From assembly GCF_000734965.1 (NCBI RefSeq), contig NZ_JMTB01000105.1:1-64000 (forward strand): a stretch of DNA of 64,000 nucleotides. Reading direction: 5' to 3'. This stretch comes from Trabulsiella guamensis ATCC 49490. Lineage in GTDB: Bacteria; Pseudomonadota; Gammaproteobacteria; Enterobacterales; Enterobacteriaceae. A program made the translations under genes and the position numbers. This document shows, one piece after another, positions 34,830 through 44,905 of this stretch. The notes beneath the pieces are model-generated. The model saw nothing but the letters and a program-made list of their open reading frames with translations, made no database searches and was not told the DNA's origin. The first letter of the stretch is position 1, and each line of letters begins with the position of its first letter.

Positions 34830-35939
34830 ATGCGCCTTACTGTTCCCACGCTATTACTGTCTGCGATGCTGATGGCTTCTGCACATGCCGCGGAGGTGAA
34901 CGTCGAGGTGTTGCAGCGCAAACTTGATCACCCCTGGTCGCTGGCGTTTTTACCCGATAATAACGGCATGCTTATTACCCTGCGGGGCGGTCAGCTTCGT
35001 CACTGGCAGTCGGGTAAGGGACTTTCCGATCCCATTACCGGCGTGCCGCGCGTCTGGAACAACGGGCAGGGCGGGCTTTTTGATGTCGTACTGGCGCCGG
35101 ACTTCGAAGCATCGCGCCGCATCTGGCTGAGTTACGCCGAGGTGGGTGACGATGGAAAAGCAGGCACTGCCGTAGGATATGGTCGCCTGAGTAACGATCT
35201 TAAACGTCTGGAAGGGTTCCAGGTGGTGTTCCGCCAGATGCCAAAACTATCCACTGGCAACCATTTTGGCGGACGACTGGTCTTTGATGGCAAAGGCTAT
35301 CTGTTTATCGGCCTCGGCGAGAATAATCAGCGTCCGACAGCGCAGGATCTGGACAAGCTGCAGGGGAAAGTCGTGCGTCTGACGGATCAGGGTAAAGTAC
35401 CGAAAGACAATCCCTTTGTTGGTAAAGCGGGCGTGCGGCCGGAGATCTGGTCGTACGGGATCCGTAATCCGCAGGGCATGGCGCTGAATCCGTGGAGCAA
35501 CACCGTCTGGCTTAACGAGCACGGGCCGCGCGGCGGTGACGAAATTAACATCCCGGAGAAGGGCAAAAACTATGGCTGGCCGCTGGCGACGCATGGCATT
35601 AATTACAGCGGATTACCGATCCCGGAAGCGAAGGGCAAGCAGGTGGCGGGCACGGAACAGCCGCTGTTCTGGTGGGAAAAATCCCCGGCGGTGAGCGGAA
35701 TGGCGTTCTACAACGCGAAGACCTTCCCGCAGTGGCAGCGGAAACTGTTTATTGGCGCCCTGAAGGACGAAGATGTGATTGTGCTGAGCGTTGACGGTAA
35801 AAAGGTTACCGAAGACGGGCGTATTCTGGGGGATCGCCAGCAGCGTATTCGTGACGTGCGCGTCGGACCCGATGGTTATCTGTATGTCTTAACCGATGAG
35901 TCCGACGGTGAATTACTGAAAGTCAGCCCGCAACGGTAA
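34830..35939 (+). CDS. yliI: YliI (Asd), PQQ-dependent aldose sugar dehydrogenase
   Basis: This 369-aa soluble periplasmic quinoprotein has a signal peptide (MRLTVPTLLLSAMLMASAHA) and a six-bladed beta-propeller with LDHPWSLAFLPD, STGNHFGGRLVFD, SYGIRNPQGMALNP and NEHGPRGGDEINI. It oxidises aldose sugars using PQQ and calcium. E. coli does not make PQQ itself, and whether this host does cannot be seen here. ATG at 34830 with AAGGAG. Its stop codon abuts the convergent gstB stop. Confidence 0.92.
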   Translation: MRLTVPTLLLSAMLMASAHAAEVNVEVLQRKLDHPWSLAFLPDNNGMLITLRGGQLRHWQSGKGLSDPITGVPRVWNNGQGGLFDVVLAPDFEASRRIWLSYAEVGDDGKAGTAVGYGRLSNDLKRLEGFQVVFRQMPKLSTGNHFGGRLVFDGKGYLFIGLGENNQRPTAQDLDKLQGKVVRLTDQGKVPKDNPFVGKAGVRPEIWSYGIRNPQGMALNPWSNTVWLNEHGPRGGDEINIPEKGKNYGWPLATHGINYSGLPIPEAKGKQVAGTEQPLFWWEKSPAVSGMAFYNAKTFPQWQRKLFIGALKDEDVIVLSVDGKKVTEDGRILGDRQQRIRDVRVGPDGYLYVLTDESDGELLKVSPQR

Positions 35940-36566
35940 TCAGGTGACCGGAATGGCGATGACGTTCTGGAAGGCCGGGCGCTCCGCCAGCTGTTTGTAC
36001 CAGCGTTGCAGATGAGGGCGCGGCTGCCAGGTCTCCACCGTCTGCAGCAGGTTATACACAAAGGGGGCAATGGCGATATCGCCTGCGCCAAACGCGTCAC
36101 CCGAGAGCCAGCGATGCGCCGCCAGTTCATTATCCAGCATAGCGAACAGCGGCTCGCAACTGGCGATACCCGCGTTTATCGCGGCCATATCCCGTTGTTC
36201 TGGCGGCGTTCTCACCAGCCCCATCAGGATCACACGATGCGCCGGGGAGAGCGTGCCGTTCGCCCAGTCCATCCATTTTTCACCCTGCGCGCGCTGCACC
36301 GGCGATTCCACCCACAGCGTTCCCTGACCATATTGCGCCAGCAGGTACCGCACGATGGTATTGGATTCCCACAGCACCAGGTCAGTGCTGTCATCACGGA
36401 GCAGGGGTACCAGACCATTTGGGTTCATTGCCAGAAAGTTCGCATCATGATTAATACCGAACTCCATTCCCGCCAGGATCTGATCGTAAGGTAATCCGAG
36501 TTCTTCCAGTGTCCAGCGAACTTTTTTAACGTTTGTTGAGTTGTTTCTGCCCCACAGCGTTATCAT
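35940..36566 (-). CDS. gstB: GstB (YliJ), glutathione S-transferase
   Basis: This 208-aa GST has an N-terminal thioredoxin-fold domain ([20 protein letters not shown], cis-Pro in NPNGLVPLL, glutathione-binding [10 protein letters not shown]). An all-helical C-terminal domain includes the capping region [13 protein letters not shown]. coli GstB detoxifies bromoacetate and related compounds. ATG at 36566 gives the exact family length; an upstream extension was rejected. Confidence 0.93.
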   Translation of the reverse strand: MITLWGRNNSTNVKKVRWTLEELGLPYDQILAGMEFGINHDANFLAMNPNGLVPLLRDDSTDLVLWESNTIVRYLLAQYGQGTLWVESPVQRAQGEKWMDWANGTLSPAHRVILMGLVRTPPEQRDMAAINAGIASCEPLFAMLDNELAAHRWLSGDAFGAGDIAIAPFVYNLLQTVETWQPRPHLQRWYKQLAERPAFQNVIAIPVT

Positions 36567-36805
36567 AAAAAACTCCTGCTTTTGTGATGATGCATTCAGG
36601 TGGTGATGGCCAGACATGTTGAGCGAAAGTCAGGCGGTAAGCAATCGTGATCAAAAAAAACACTGAGTTTTCGGCACGGTGGCGAGTTATTGCGTAAACT
36701 TTAAAAACTTTACCAACTCACTGTTTCTTTGAGGTCATTTCTACGTTATTACTCACCATTTGGTGCGTATTAGCGGTTTTTGGAATGGATACTTGGGTGG
36801 CTCTT

Positions 36806-38005
36806 ATGACGCGTGATGCATTTTCTCTTCGCAGCCTGGCGGCAGGCTCCGCACTTTTACTCCTCGTTGTACCTTCTTTGCAGGCGGCGGAACAAGCGCC
36901 CGCCGCACCCACCGTTGACGCGCGAGCGTGGATCCTGATGGATTACGCCAGTGGCAAAGTGTTGACGGAAGGCAACGCCGACGAACAACTGGACCCCGCC
37001 AGTCTGACAAAAATCATGACCAGCTATGTAGTCGGTCAGGCCCTGAAGGCAGGCAAAATCAAACTCACTGACAGCGTGACGGTAGGCAGAGATGCCTGGG
37101 CGACGGGTAACCCGGCACTGCGCGGTTCGTCGGTGATGTTCCTCAAACCGGGCGATCAGGTCTCAGTGGAAGATCTGAATAAAGGGGTGATTATTCAGTC
37201 CGGTAACGACGCCAGTATCGCGATTGCTGATTACGTCGCCGGCAGCCAGGATTCGTTCGTCGGGCTGATGAACAGTTACGCGCAGAAGCTGGGGCTGACC
37301 AAAACCACCTTCAAAACCGTGCACGGCCTGGATGCGCCAGGGCAGTTCAGTACCGCCCGTGACATGGCGCTGCTGACCAAAGCGATGATCCATGACGTGC
37401 CGGAAGAGTATGCCATCCACAAAGAAAAAGAGTTCACGTTTAATAAAATCCGCCAGCCGAACCGTAACCGCCTGTTGTGGAACACCAGCCTGAATGCGGA
37501 TGGCGTAAAAACCGGTACCACCGCCGGGGCGGGGTACAATCTGGTCTCCTCGGCCACGCAAGGGGATATGCGTCTGATTGCGGTGGTACTTGGCACCAAA
37601 ACCGACCGAATTCGTTTTAATGAATCCGAAAAATTGCTGACGTGGGGATTCCGTTTCTTTGAAACCGTTACTCCCATTAAGCCCGACGCCACCTTTATTG
37701 AGCAGCGTGTCTGGTACGGCGACAGCAACGAGGCCAAACTCGGTGCCGGTGAAGCAGGTTCGATAACCATTCCGAAAGGTCAGCTGAAAAACCTCAAGGC
37801 CAGTTATACACTGACACAACCGCAACTGACCGCGCCGCTGAGCAAAGGGCAGGTTGTTGGCACCATTGACTTCAAACTCAACGATAAAACCATTGAACAG
37901 CGTCCACTGATTGTGATGGAAGAGGTGAAAGAGGGCGGGTTCTTCAGTCGTATCGTGGATTTCGTGCTGATGAAATTCCACGAATGGTTTGGCGGCTGGT
38001 TCTGA
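36806..38005 (+). CDS. dacC: DacC (PBP6), D-alanyl-D-alanine carboxypeptidase
   Basis: This 399-aa penicillin-binding protein has a signal peptide, the catalytic Ser66 in SLTK, the SGN motif (IQSGNDAS) and KTG (VKTGTTAG). A C-terminal beta domain ends in an amphipathic membrane anchor ([21 protein letters not shown]). It trims the terminal D-Ala from peptidoglycan pentapeptides in the periplasm. Start at ATG 36806 is preferred to 36785 because it matches E. coli DacC. It converges on deoR with a 9-bp gap. Confidence 0.94.
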   Translation: MTRDAFSLRSLAAGSALLLLVVPSLQAAEQAPAAPTVDARAWILMDYASGKVLTEGNADEQLDPASLTKIMTSYVVGQALKAGKIKLTDSVTVGRDAWATGNPALRGSSVMFLKPGDQVSVEDLNKGVIIQSGNDASIAIADYVAGSQDSFVGLMNSYAQKLGLTKTTFKTVHGLDAPGQFSTARDMALLTKAMIHDVPEEYAIHKEKEFTFNKIRQPNRNRLLWNTSLNADGVKTGTTAGAGYNLVSSATQGDMRLIAVVLGTKTDRIRFNESEKLLTWGFRFFETVTPIKPDATFIEQRVWYGDSNEAKLGAGEAGSITIPKGQLKNLKASYTLTQPQLTAPLSKGQVVGTIDFKLNDKTIEQRPLIVMEEVKEGGFFSRIVDFVLMKFHEWFGGWF

Positions 38006-38014
38006 TCATCGCGG

Positions 38015-38773
38015 TCAGTACAGCAGCGTAATGTTATGTGTTTTCGCCAGCGTCACCAGGTCGTCATCGGGACGGGTGTCGCTGGCAATCGTATCAAACA
38101 CCTTCACATCACCCATTCTGGCCGGGCGCACTTTGCCAAATTTGCTGTGATCAACCACCAGCACGTGACGGCGTGACTGCCGCATCGCCCAGTGTTTTAC
38201 CGGCAACTCTTCCAGATTAAAACAGGTTGCGCCCTGAACCGCATGCACGCCAGCGGCCGAGTAAAACGCAATATCCGGGCAGAGATGCGTGAGAGTGTCA
38301 TGAACATCGAGCGGTTTGAAAATGGCGTTACTGGCGTGAAATTCGCCGCCGCAGAGAATAACCCGGCAATGTGGCTTTTCCTGTAACGCCAGAAAGGTAT
38401 TCAGTGAGTAGCAGACGCCAGTGAAGGGGAGGTCATTATCGATGGCTTCAATCACCCACGGCGTGGTGGTACCGCAGTCGAAAAACGCCATCTGATGGGC
38501 TTCCAGTAACGCGGCGGCATGACGGGCGGCGCGGCGTTTTTCCTCAACCAGCCGGGATTTTTGATCGCTCAGCAGATAATGGCTGGCGCTGCGAGGTTCC
38601 AGTACAATGTAACCGCCGAGCAGTACGACCGGCCCACTGTGGCTGTTAAGATCGCGACGAATCGTCATTTCTGAAACGCCAAGCAATGCAGCCGCTTCTT
38701 TAAGGTGAAGCTTATCGCTACGCTTCAGTGCCTGAATCAGTTGACCAATCCGCTCGTCCCGCCGTGTTTCCAT
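38015..38773 (-). CDS. deoR: DeoR, repressor of deoxyribonucleoside catabolism
   Basis: This 252-aa DeoR-family repressor has an N-terminal winged helix-turn-helix (HLKEAAALLGVSEMTIRRDLN) and a C-terminal sugar-phosphate isomerase-like effector domain (FFDCGTTTPWVIEAI). In E. coli it represses deoCABD and nupG and is released by deoxyribose 5-phosphate. It lies downstream of ybjG on the same strand but is separated by a terminator. Confidence 0.93.
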   Translation of the reverse strand: METRRDERIGQLIQALKRSDKLHLKEAAALLGVSEMTIRRDLNSHSGPVVLLGGYIVLEPRSASHYLLSDQKSRLVEEKRRAARHAAALLEAHQMAFFDCGTTTPWVIEAIDNDLPFTGVCYSLNTFLALQEKPHCRVILCGGEFHASNAIFKPLDVHDTLTHLCPDIAFYSAAGVHAVQGATCFNLEELPVKHWAMRQSRRHVLVVDHSKFGKVRPARMGDVKVFDTIASDTRPDDDLVTLAKTHNITLLY

Positions 38774-38783
38774 ATGTCCCCGT

Positions 38784-38814
38784 CAGAGAAAACGCGCCCT
38801 GCACTGGCAGGGCG
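38784..38814 (-). terminator. Terminator of ybjG
   Basis: On the minus strand CGCCCTGC-CAGT-GCAGGGCG is followed by CGTTTTCTCT. It lies between ybjG and deoR. Confidence 0.75.
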
Positions 38815-38844
38815 TCGTGGGCAATATTACCTGCGTGGCGGGGG

Positions 38845-39453
38845 TTAGTCACGCACCCAGCCTTTGCGGATGGGTACAGAAAAGCATAAACGGTAAAGCT
38901 GCTGCAGTCGCAAATAGATAACGTGTCCGACGCGTTGCCAGAGCATTTGCGCCACCAGACAGCCGATCATGCCGGTCAGCAAGCCGCCCAGCATATCCAG
39001 TGGCCAGTGCACGCCGAGGTAAATGCGCGACCATGCGATCGCGATGGCGGTGAGCATCAGGATGACGCCCGACCACAGGCGATGCCAGAACAGGAAAGCC
39101 AGGGCAAAAGTGAAGATTACCGTGCCGTGATCGCTCGGGAAAGAGTCATCCGGCGCATGGTGCAGGAAGTTGTAGCCAACGCCCTCAACAAACGGTCTGT
39201 CGTGCGGGTAGAGATGGCCGACAAGCCAGGAGAGCGTCATGCTGAATGCCAGCGCCAGCGCGATTTTGATCACCAGTTTGCGCTGCTCGCTGACCTGCGC
39301 GCATGGTCCCCATAACCAGAGCGCGACCGCCATTAACGGCACAATGCTGATCAGATCTTTCGCGATAAAAATAGCCAGTGATATTAACCATGACGGCGAA
39401 GCAGGCGTGGCGTTAATTAGCGAAAACAAGGTGTAGTTGATATTTTCCAGCAT
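38845..39453 (-). CDS. ybjG: YbjG, undecaprenyl-diphosphate phosphatase (PAP2 family)
   Basis: This 202-aa inner-membrane PAP2 phosphatase has the three motifs KxxxxxxRP-like (PHDRPF region), PSDHG and SRIYLGVHWPLDMLGG. It recycles the C55 carrier lipid by removing a phosphate at the periplasmic face. ATG at 39453 matches the E. coli start (MLEN) with GGAAA upstream. An open frame extends 75 codons further upstream but has no support. Confidence 0.93.
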   Translation of the reverse strand: MLENINYTLFSLINATPASPSWLISLAIFIAKDLISIVPLMAVALWLWGPCAQVSEQRKLVIKIALALAFSMTLSWLVGHLYPHDRPFVEGVGYNFLHHAPDDSFPSDHGTVIFTFALAFLFWHRLWSGVILMLTAIAIAWSRIYLGVHWPLDMLGGLLTGMIGCLVAQMLWQRVGHVIYLRLQQLYRLCFSVPIRKGWVRD

Positions 39454-39740
39454 ACTTTCCAGACTCATTGCAGTGGGGCAAATTATGCCGCGCCAGAGGG
39501 GTTCATACGCCTTCACCATAAAAGCGATGACCGCTGTGGTAAATTCACGTTGTCTTAGTTGTCCGCAGTTTACGAACAATCCGAGGCAAGTTGACATGTA
39601 GCGGGAAGTATATGAGTTAATACTTAAGCGAATCTTAAACGAATGAAAAAAGGTCATAATTACTGCTGTCGACCACAATGTAGTATCCCCTGGTCAGGGA
39701 TTTCATTACACTTTGCGCGTTTTTTTGAATAAGAGTGGGT

Positions 39741-40973
39741 ATGCAAAATCATTCGCTTTCCGGTAAACGTCTGGGGCGCCAGGCGTTACTGTTTCCTCTG
39801 TGTCTCGTGCTCTATGAATTCTCCACCTATATCGGCAATGACATGATCCAACCGGGCATGCTGACGGTGGTGGAGCAGTATCAGGCGGGTATCGAGTGGG
39901 TGCCGACGTCAATGACGGCCTATCTGGCAGGAGGCATGTTTTTACAGTGGCTGTTAGGGCCGCTGTCTGACCGCGTTGGTCGCCGTCCGGTGATGTTGAC
40001 CGGCGTGGTGTGGTTTGTTATTACCTGCCTCGCCACGCTGCTGGCGCAAAATATTGAACAGTTCACCTTCCTGCGCTTTTTGCAGGGGATCAGCCTGTGC
40101 TTTATCGGTGCGGTAGGGTACGCCGCGATACAGGAGTCGTTTGAGGAGGCGGTGTGCATTAAAATCACCGCCCTGATGGCGAACGTCGCGTTGATTGCGC
40201 CGCTATTGGGGCCACTGGTGGGGGCTGCGTGGGTTCATGTTGCGCCGTGGGAGACGATGTTTGTGCTCTTCGCGTTGCTGGCGGCAATCGCTTTCGTTGG
40301 CTTGCAGCGGGCGATGCCGGAAACCGCGACACGACTCGGTGAAAAACTCTCGCTGAAGGATCTGGGGCAGGATTATGGCGCGGTGCTGAAAAACCGCCGC
40401 TTTGCCGCCGGATCGCTGGCGATAGGGTTTGTCAGTCTGCCGTTGCTGGCATGGATTGCTCAGTCGCCGATCATTATTATTAGCGGCGAGAAGGCCAGCG
40501 CCTATGAATATGGGTTGTTGCAGGTGCCGATTTTCGGCGCGCTGATTATCGGTAATCTGGTGCTGGCGCGGCTGACGTCGCGTCGTACTGTGCGGGCGTT
40601 GATCCTGATGGGTGTCGCACCGATCATGGTCGGGCTGGTGCTGGCGGCGGCCGCGACAGTGGTCTCCGGTCATGCTTATCTGTGGATGACCGCCGGGCTC
40701 AGTCTTTACGCATTTGGCATTGGCATCGCGAACGCCGGTCTGGTACGTCTGACGCTATTTGCCAGTGATATCAGCAAAGGCACGGTTTCCGCGGCGATGG
40801 GCATGCTGCAGATGCTGATTTTCACCGTCGGCATTGAAGCCAGCAAATATGCTTACCTGTGGGGCGGCAACGGTCTGTTCAGCGTCTTCAATCTGCTGAA
40901 CGGCGTGCTGTGGCTGGCGCTGACGGTCTACTTTCTGAAAGATAAAACCGTCGGCGCCTCACGTGAGGGGTGA
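39741..40973 (+). CDS. mdfA: MdfA (Cmr), multidrug/proton antiporter
   Basis: This 410-aa MFS DHA1 exporter has 12 transmembrane segments. Membrane-embedded Glu26 ([12 protein letters not shown]) and Asp34 match the residues used for cation binding and proton coupling in E. coli MdfA. Motif A is [13 protein letters not shown]. It exports chloramphenicol, cationic dyes and other drugs. ATG at 39741 is preferred; an upstream GTG is at 39735. It converges on ybjI. ybjH, which lies here in E. coli, is absent. Confidence 0.95.
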   Translation: MQNHSLSGKRLGRQALLFPLCLVLYEFSTYIGNDMIQPGMLTVVEQYQAGIEWVPTSMTAYLAGGMFLQWLLGPLSDRVGRRPVMLTGVVWFVITCLATLLAQNIEQFTFLRFLQGISLCFIGAVGYAAIQESFEEAVCIKITALMANVALIAPLLGPLVGAAWVHVAPWETMFVLFALLAAIAFVGLQRAMPETATRLGEKLSLKDLGQDYGAVLKNRRFAAGSLAIGFVSLPLLAWIAQSPIIIISGEKASAYEYGLLQVPIFGALIIGNLVLARLTSRRTVRALILMGVAPIMVGLVLAAAATVVSGHAYLWMTAGLSLYAFGIGIANAGLVRLTLFASDISKGTVSAAMGMLQMLIFTVGIEASKYAYLWGGNGLFSVFNLLNGVLWLALTVYFLKDKTVGASREG

Positions 40974-40976
40974 TGT

Positions 40977-41789
40977 TTAACGAAACGGCGCGTCCTGATT
41001 GAGCGCTTTTTCGATAATTTCCAGCACCCCTTCATCATTGTTATTCGGCGCTTCGAAACAGGCGACCGCTTTCACTGCGGGTGAGGCGTTCGCCATCGCA
41101 AATCCGTACCCCGCCTGCCGCAGCATTTCGAGATCATTACCGCTGTCGCCAAACGCCAGCACGTCTTTATCCTCAATGCCCCATTGCGCCTGCAACAGCC
41201 GCAGACCGTTGGCTTTATGAATGCCAGGGATGATCAGATCAATGCTGCCGTGGCCGGTGGTGACCGCGGTCATGATATCGCCCAGCTCTTCATGCAGAAG
41301 CGCCTGCATTTCAGGCACCAGACTGTCGTCAATGTTCAGACCGAACTTGAGGAAGGTGTCGTCGATGTTGTTGAAGTCGTCCACGCGCTCCAGCCGATGG
41401 TAATAGCGTGCCGCCATGGTGACGAACGCGTCATCATACTTGCGCAGGGTATAAGCGCTATTTTTACCGCAGGCGATGATCTCAAATTCCGATCGTGTTT
41501 GCAGATAGCGCACCACCTTATCAAAATGAGATTTTGGCAGATCACTGTTGTAAACATCTTCTCCGGCATTCACCACCCAGCCACCGTTTTCGGCAACAAA
41601 CGCAATCTCTGCGGCAATTTCAGGGAAAAAGGATTTCAGCTGGTAATACTGGTTGCCGCTGGCGACCACAAAACGAATGCCTTGCTGCTTCATGCGCTGG
41701 TACTGCTGCAGAAATCGCGCACGGTTATAGGTTTTTGCGTCGTTCAGAAAGGTGCCGTCCATATCGACCGCAATCAGTTTTACGCTCAT
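40977..41789 (-). CDS. ybjI: YbjI, HAD-superfamily sugar/flavin phosphatase
   Basis: This 270-aa Cof-type HAD phosphatase has [19 protein letters not shown] and GDSGNDLEML. E. coli YbjI hydrolyses FMN and other phosphates. Its start codon overlaps the ybjJ stop (TGATG), so the two are translationally coupled. It is clearly a paralogue of SupH in this window. Confidence 0.92.
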   Translation of the reverse strand: MSVKLIAVDMDGTFLNDAKTYNRARFLQQYQRMKQQGIRFVVASGNQYYQLKSFFPEIAAEIAFVAENGGWVVNAGEDVYNSDLPKSHFDKVVRYLQTRSEFEIIACGKNSAYTLRKYDDAFVTMAARYYHRLERVDDFNNIDDTFLKFGLNIDDSLVPEMQALLHEELGDIMTAVTTGHGSIDLIIPGIHKANGLRLLQAQWGIEDKDVLAFGDSGNDLEMLRQAGYGFAMANASPAVKAVACFEAPNNNDEGVLEIIEKALNQDAPFR

Positions 41790-42991
41790 CAATTTTTCTC
41801 CATGACAGGTTCAGCATCAGGTTTCGCCACCGCACGCGCCACCAGCGCGGCAATCAACACCAGCATCAGGACCACCAGCATGGCGCTGCGCAGGCCGTAG
41901 TGTTCACCGAGGAAGCCGAGCAGCGGCGGGCCGACCAGAAACGCCAGATACCCGGTGGTCGCCACCACGCTGACGCGCGTCGGGGCATCCGGGCCGGTGT
42001 CGCTGGCGGCGGAAATGGTGAGCGGGAAGCCCAGTGAGGCACCGAGCCCCCAGAGCACCACCGAAACCCCGGCGACCCAGGCGCTGTCGACGAAAATAAT
42101 CAATGCAATGCCCAGCGCGCCCATCATGGCGCTGGCGCGGACCACTGCCACACGGCTGTAGCGGTCAATAAACCAGCCGCCGGTGAAGCGCCCGACCGTC
42201 ATGCCGAGCGTAAAGCCCGCGTAAATCAGGGAGCCAGAGGTGGGGCTGAAACCGTGACCGTCCACCATCAGCAGCGGTAGCCAGTCATTGGCGGAGCCTT
42301 CGGCAAACGCCATCGCCAGCACCACCACGCCGATCAGCATTAGTTGAATATCGCGATAAAATGGCACGCCTTTTTGCTGCTGGTGCGCCTCTTCTGCAGA
42401 ATTACGCCCGGTGCCGTCCGGGATCGCCTTGATGGCGATGACAATCGGTGCGATGCCCGCCAGCCCGGCCAGTAAAATATGGATGCTCGCCGGAACGCCA
42501 AACCCGGTCACCATCATGCCGATCCCGGCGCCGACCAGAGTGCCGAAACTGTAAAAGCCGTGCATCATCGGCAGTACGGTTTTATTCATTTCCCGCTCAA
42601 CGGTAGCGCCTTCAACGTTAATCGCCACTTCCGCGGCGCCAAAGCTGCCGCCAAAAACGCACAGACCGAGAGCGAATACCAGTGGCGAGGAGAGCCATAG
42701 CGCAACGCTCAGAACAATAATGCCCAGCACGGCGCAGGACATGGTGGCGCGAATAACGTTTCGCGTACCGTAACGTTTGACCAGCCATGCAGAACAGAGG
42801 ATACCGCTCATTGACCCGACAGAAAGACCAAACAGCACGACGCCCATTTCTGCCGTGGAAACAGATAACACGTCGCGAATTGCCGGTGTGCGGGTAGCCC
42901 AGGAGGCCATCAATAAGCCAGGAAGGAAAAACAAAGTAAACAGTGCCCACATGCGTAACCGCAGGGCTTTGCGAGAGTGTTCTGTCGTCAT
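41789..42991 (-). CDS. ybjJ: YbjJ, MFS transporter
   Basis: This 400-aa 12-helix MFS protein closely matches E. coli YbjJ ([48 protein letters not shown]). Its substrate is unknown. The coupled ybjI phosphatase suggests a phosphorylated metabolite whose dephosphorylated form is moved, which is inference only. ATG at 42991 matches the known start. Confidence 0.92.
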   Translation of the reverse strand: MTTEHSRKALRLRMWALFTLFFLPGLLMASWATRTPAIRDVLSVSTAEMGVVLFGLSVGSMSGILCSAWLVKRYGTRNVIRATMSCAVLGIIVLSVALWLSSPLVFALGLCVFGGSFGAAEVAINVEGATVEREMNKTVLPMMHGFYSFGTLVGAGIGMMVTGFGVPASIHILLAGLAGIAPIVIAIKAIPDGTGRNSAEEAHQQQKGVPFYRDIQLMLIGVVVLAMAFAEGSANDWLPLLMVDGHGFSPTSGSLIYAGFTLGMTVGRFTGGWFIDRYSRVAVVRASAMMGALGIALIIFVDSAWVAGVSVVLWGLGASLGFPLTISAASDTGPDAPTRVSVVATTGYLAFLVGPPLLGFLGEHYGLRSAMLVVLMLVLIAALVARAVAKPDAEPVMEKN

Positions 42992-43221
42992 CCCATAACG
43001 CCTGATAAAAGTGATACCTGACACAGTAGCAGAAAGCGGGCAGGACTGTCGTGGGTTCGGAAGGGGAAAAAAACAATATGTAAATTAAATGTAAACAATA
43101 GGCTAATCTGTTTTGAAATGTAACTATTCAAAAAATGAAAAAGTGTTTGATAAAATTATAATTAGATGTTTTACCGATATTTTGATAAATTGCGTTCTAT
43201 AGAATATCTTGAGGCTTTTCG

Positions 43222-44307
43222 ATGCGTATCCAGTCTATAGACTATCTTCGTGGTTTGATGTCATTGAGTATCGTGATCTATCATTTTTCCCTTTCTTTTA
43301 CAAATTGGGGTTTTTCAGATTCAAATACGCTCTTAGGACGCTTGGGGATTTATGCCGTCACGGCATTTTATATAATTAGTGGAATGGCGCTATACCTTGC
43401 TCATCGCGCGGATAAATGGAGTTCTTCTCAATATGGCATTTTTATTGCGCGACGCTTTTTGAGGTTGGCGCCTGTCTATTGGGTAGCATTAATTGCTTTT
43501 ACCGTCTTCTATTGCGGTTTTGTTAATGGATTTACTTTTGATAAATGGAGGTATGTTCAAAACATCTTCCTTTTGTTTGGTATTACAAACCCAACAAAAT
43601 ATATGATTATGGGAGGATGGTCTATAGGTAATGAGGTTGTTTTTTACCTTTTCTTTCCCATATTTATTGTCATGGTGAAAAACAGAATGCTGGCATCTGT
43701 ACTGCTTGTATTATCAGTGTTGCTTCTTTTGTATTGTTCTTTCTTCATGATAAATCCATCGGTAACGTTAGCGCGACAGTGGGCGACATATATTAACCCA
43801 TTGAATCAAGTGTATTACTTTATCTTTGGCATCCTTGCTGCAAAATGGTTCCTACCCTTAGTTGGAACGAATAAAAAAATATGCATCTCTCTCGCTCTTT
43901 TACTTTTTCTTATTTTTATCCTTTATCCGGCTAGTGGAAATCAAGCGATTATTATACATGGAATAACTAAGTTAGTATTCAGTATGATCACTCTAGGTTT
44001 GTGTGTGTTATTCTTCCTTATGCAAAACTTGCAGAATATTAAACCACTACATACAATACTTTATTTTCTTGGTAATGTATCCTACCCTTTATATTTACTC
44101 CATGGAGTATCATTTTTATACTTTCGGAAATGGTTTTTCTCAGCAGAAATGGATAACCAGCAACTAATTATATCAGGGTTGATATTGTTATTAGTCCTGT
44201 TAGTTTTATCATGGTTATGTCATATTGGTATTGAAAAGCCCGTTATCAGGCTGAGTAAATGCCTGTCTAATAACAAAGGGCAACATACTATAAATACTTC
44301 GACGTAA
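43222..44307 (+). CDS. Acyltransferase 3 family membrane protein (O-acetyltransferase-like)
   Basis: This 361-aa protein has about ten hydrophobic segments and the acyltransferase-3 start MRIQSIDYLRGLMSLSIVIYHF with the conserved His (H20). It ends with a short basic tail. Relatives O-acetylate O-antigen, peptidoglycan or exopolysaccharide using cytoplasmic acyl donors. Base composition is far more AT-rich than ybjJ and ybjL, with many ATA and TTA codons, indicating horizontal acquisition. It occupies the site where E. coli has ybjK (rcdA). The acceptor cannot be predicted. Confidence 0.85.
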   Translation: MRIQSIDYLRGLMSLSIVIYHFSLSFTNWGFSDSNTLLGRLGIYAVTAFYIISGMALYLAHRADKWSSSQYGIFIARRFLRLAPVYWVALIAFTVFYCGFVNGFTFDKWRYVQNIFLLFGITNPTKYMIMGGWSIGNEVVFYLFFPIFIVMVKNRMLASVLLVLSVLLLLYCSFFMINPSVTLARQWATYINPLNQVYYFIFGILAAKWFLPLVGTNKKICISLALLLFLIFILYPASGNQAIIIHGITKLVFSMITLGLCVLFFLMQNLQNIKPLHTILYFLGNVSYPLYLLHGVSFLYFRKWFFSAEMDNQQLIISGLILLLVLLVLSWLCHIGIEKPVIRLSKCLSNNKGQHTINTST

Positions 44308-44314
44308 GATTATA

Positions 44315-44352
44315 GCGAAGCTAATCACGTCTTGGATGAGCTTCGCACTTTA
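44315..44352 (+). terminator. Possible terminator of the acyltransferase gene
   Basis: GCGAAGCT (44315-44322) and AGCTTCGC (44339-44346) pair around a 16-nt loop and are followed by an AT-rich tail. The stem is moderate. Confidence 0.5.
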
Positions 44353-44557
44353 TGATAGTCTTGTTAATTTTACAATGGCTTTTATAGCGTTTAGGGTTAC
44401 TAAAAAATGATTTGATTTCCTGGTTTTAATCAGAAAATCAATTATATTGGCATGAAGATTAATATAGACATAGCATGTGAAGCGAAACCATAACTATAAA
44501 AAGATTTATGTAATAGCAACCATTAAATGTGAAAAAAATGTTACTAAAAAGTAAAGA

Positions 44558-44725
44558 ATGGTCACTTGTTCCATGTGTGTGCAACTTCGAGAGTTTTGCG
44601 TTGAATCAACAGATGGTAAAACTGAATTTTCCCAGGTGATTATCTCGCCTGGCGTAGCTATAACCAGCTTCTTTATGATCGGCTTAGATGCTAACCCGAA
44701 GCTTTTGTTTGAGTTTATCCATTGA
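44558..44725 (+). CDS. Short open frame of unknown function, possibly a gene remnant
   Basis: This 55-codon open frame encodes MVTCSMCVQLREFCVESTDG...NPKLLFEFIH. It lies in the AT-rich 44308-44750 gap between the acyltransferase gene and rybB. No convincing ribosome binding site and no recognisable family are seen. It may be a small protein, a degraded end of an acquired gene, or chance. Confidence 0.25.
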   Translation: MVTCSMCVQLREFCVESTDGKTEFSQVIISPGVAITSFFMIGLDANPKLLFEFIH

Positions 44726-44750
44726 TCTCTCAACATTAAAATTAGAAAAG

Positions 44751-44829
44751 AAAAAACCCATCAACCTTGAACCGAAACGGCGGGGTTGATGGGCTCCACA
44801 AAATGGGGACATCAAAGAAAAGCAGTGGC
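44751..44829 (-). ncRNA. rybB: RybB small RNA
   Basis: On the minus strand the 79-nt sequence begins GCCACTGCTTTTCTTTGATG, the seed region of RybB. It ends in a terminator hairpin (CCCATCAACC/GGTTGATGGG) with a T-run. RybB is an Hfq-binding RNA made by sigmaE that represses outer-membrane protein mRNAs through its 5' end. Location next to ybjL is as in E. coli. Confidence 0.95.
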
Positions 44830-44835
44830 ATTACT

Positions 44836-44862
44836 TATGACTGATGTCAGATAAAAAAGTTC
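44836..44862 (-). promoter_or_regulatory. SigmaE promoter of rybB
   Basis: On the minus strand, GAACTT (44857-44862) and GTCATA (44836-44841) are spaced 15 bp apart and end 6 bp before the RybB 5' end. This matches the sigmaE consensus GGAACTT-N15/16-GTCAAA. Confidence 0.8.
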
Positions 44863-44905
44863 TGTAGTTCACATAAATTTTTTCTTCTGCTTGCAAACTT
44901 CAGTT

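Noticed and set aside
44506-44736. 76-codon minus-strand open frame in the AT-rich gap before rybB
   Set aside because: No ribosome binding site or recognisable family; likely chance. The plus-strand frame at 44558 is slightly more plausible.
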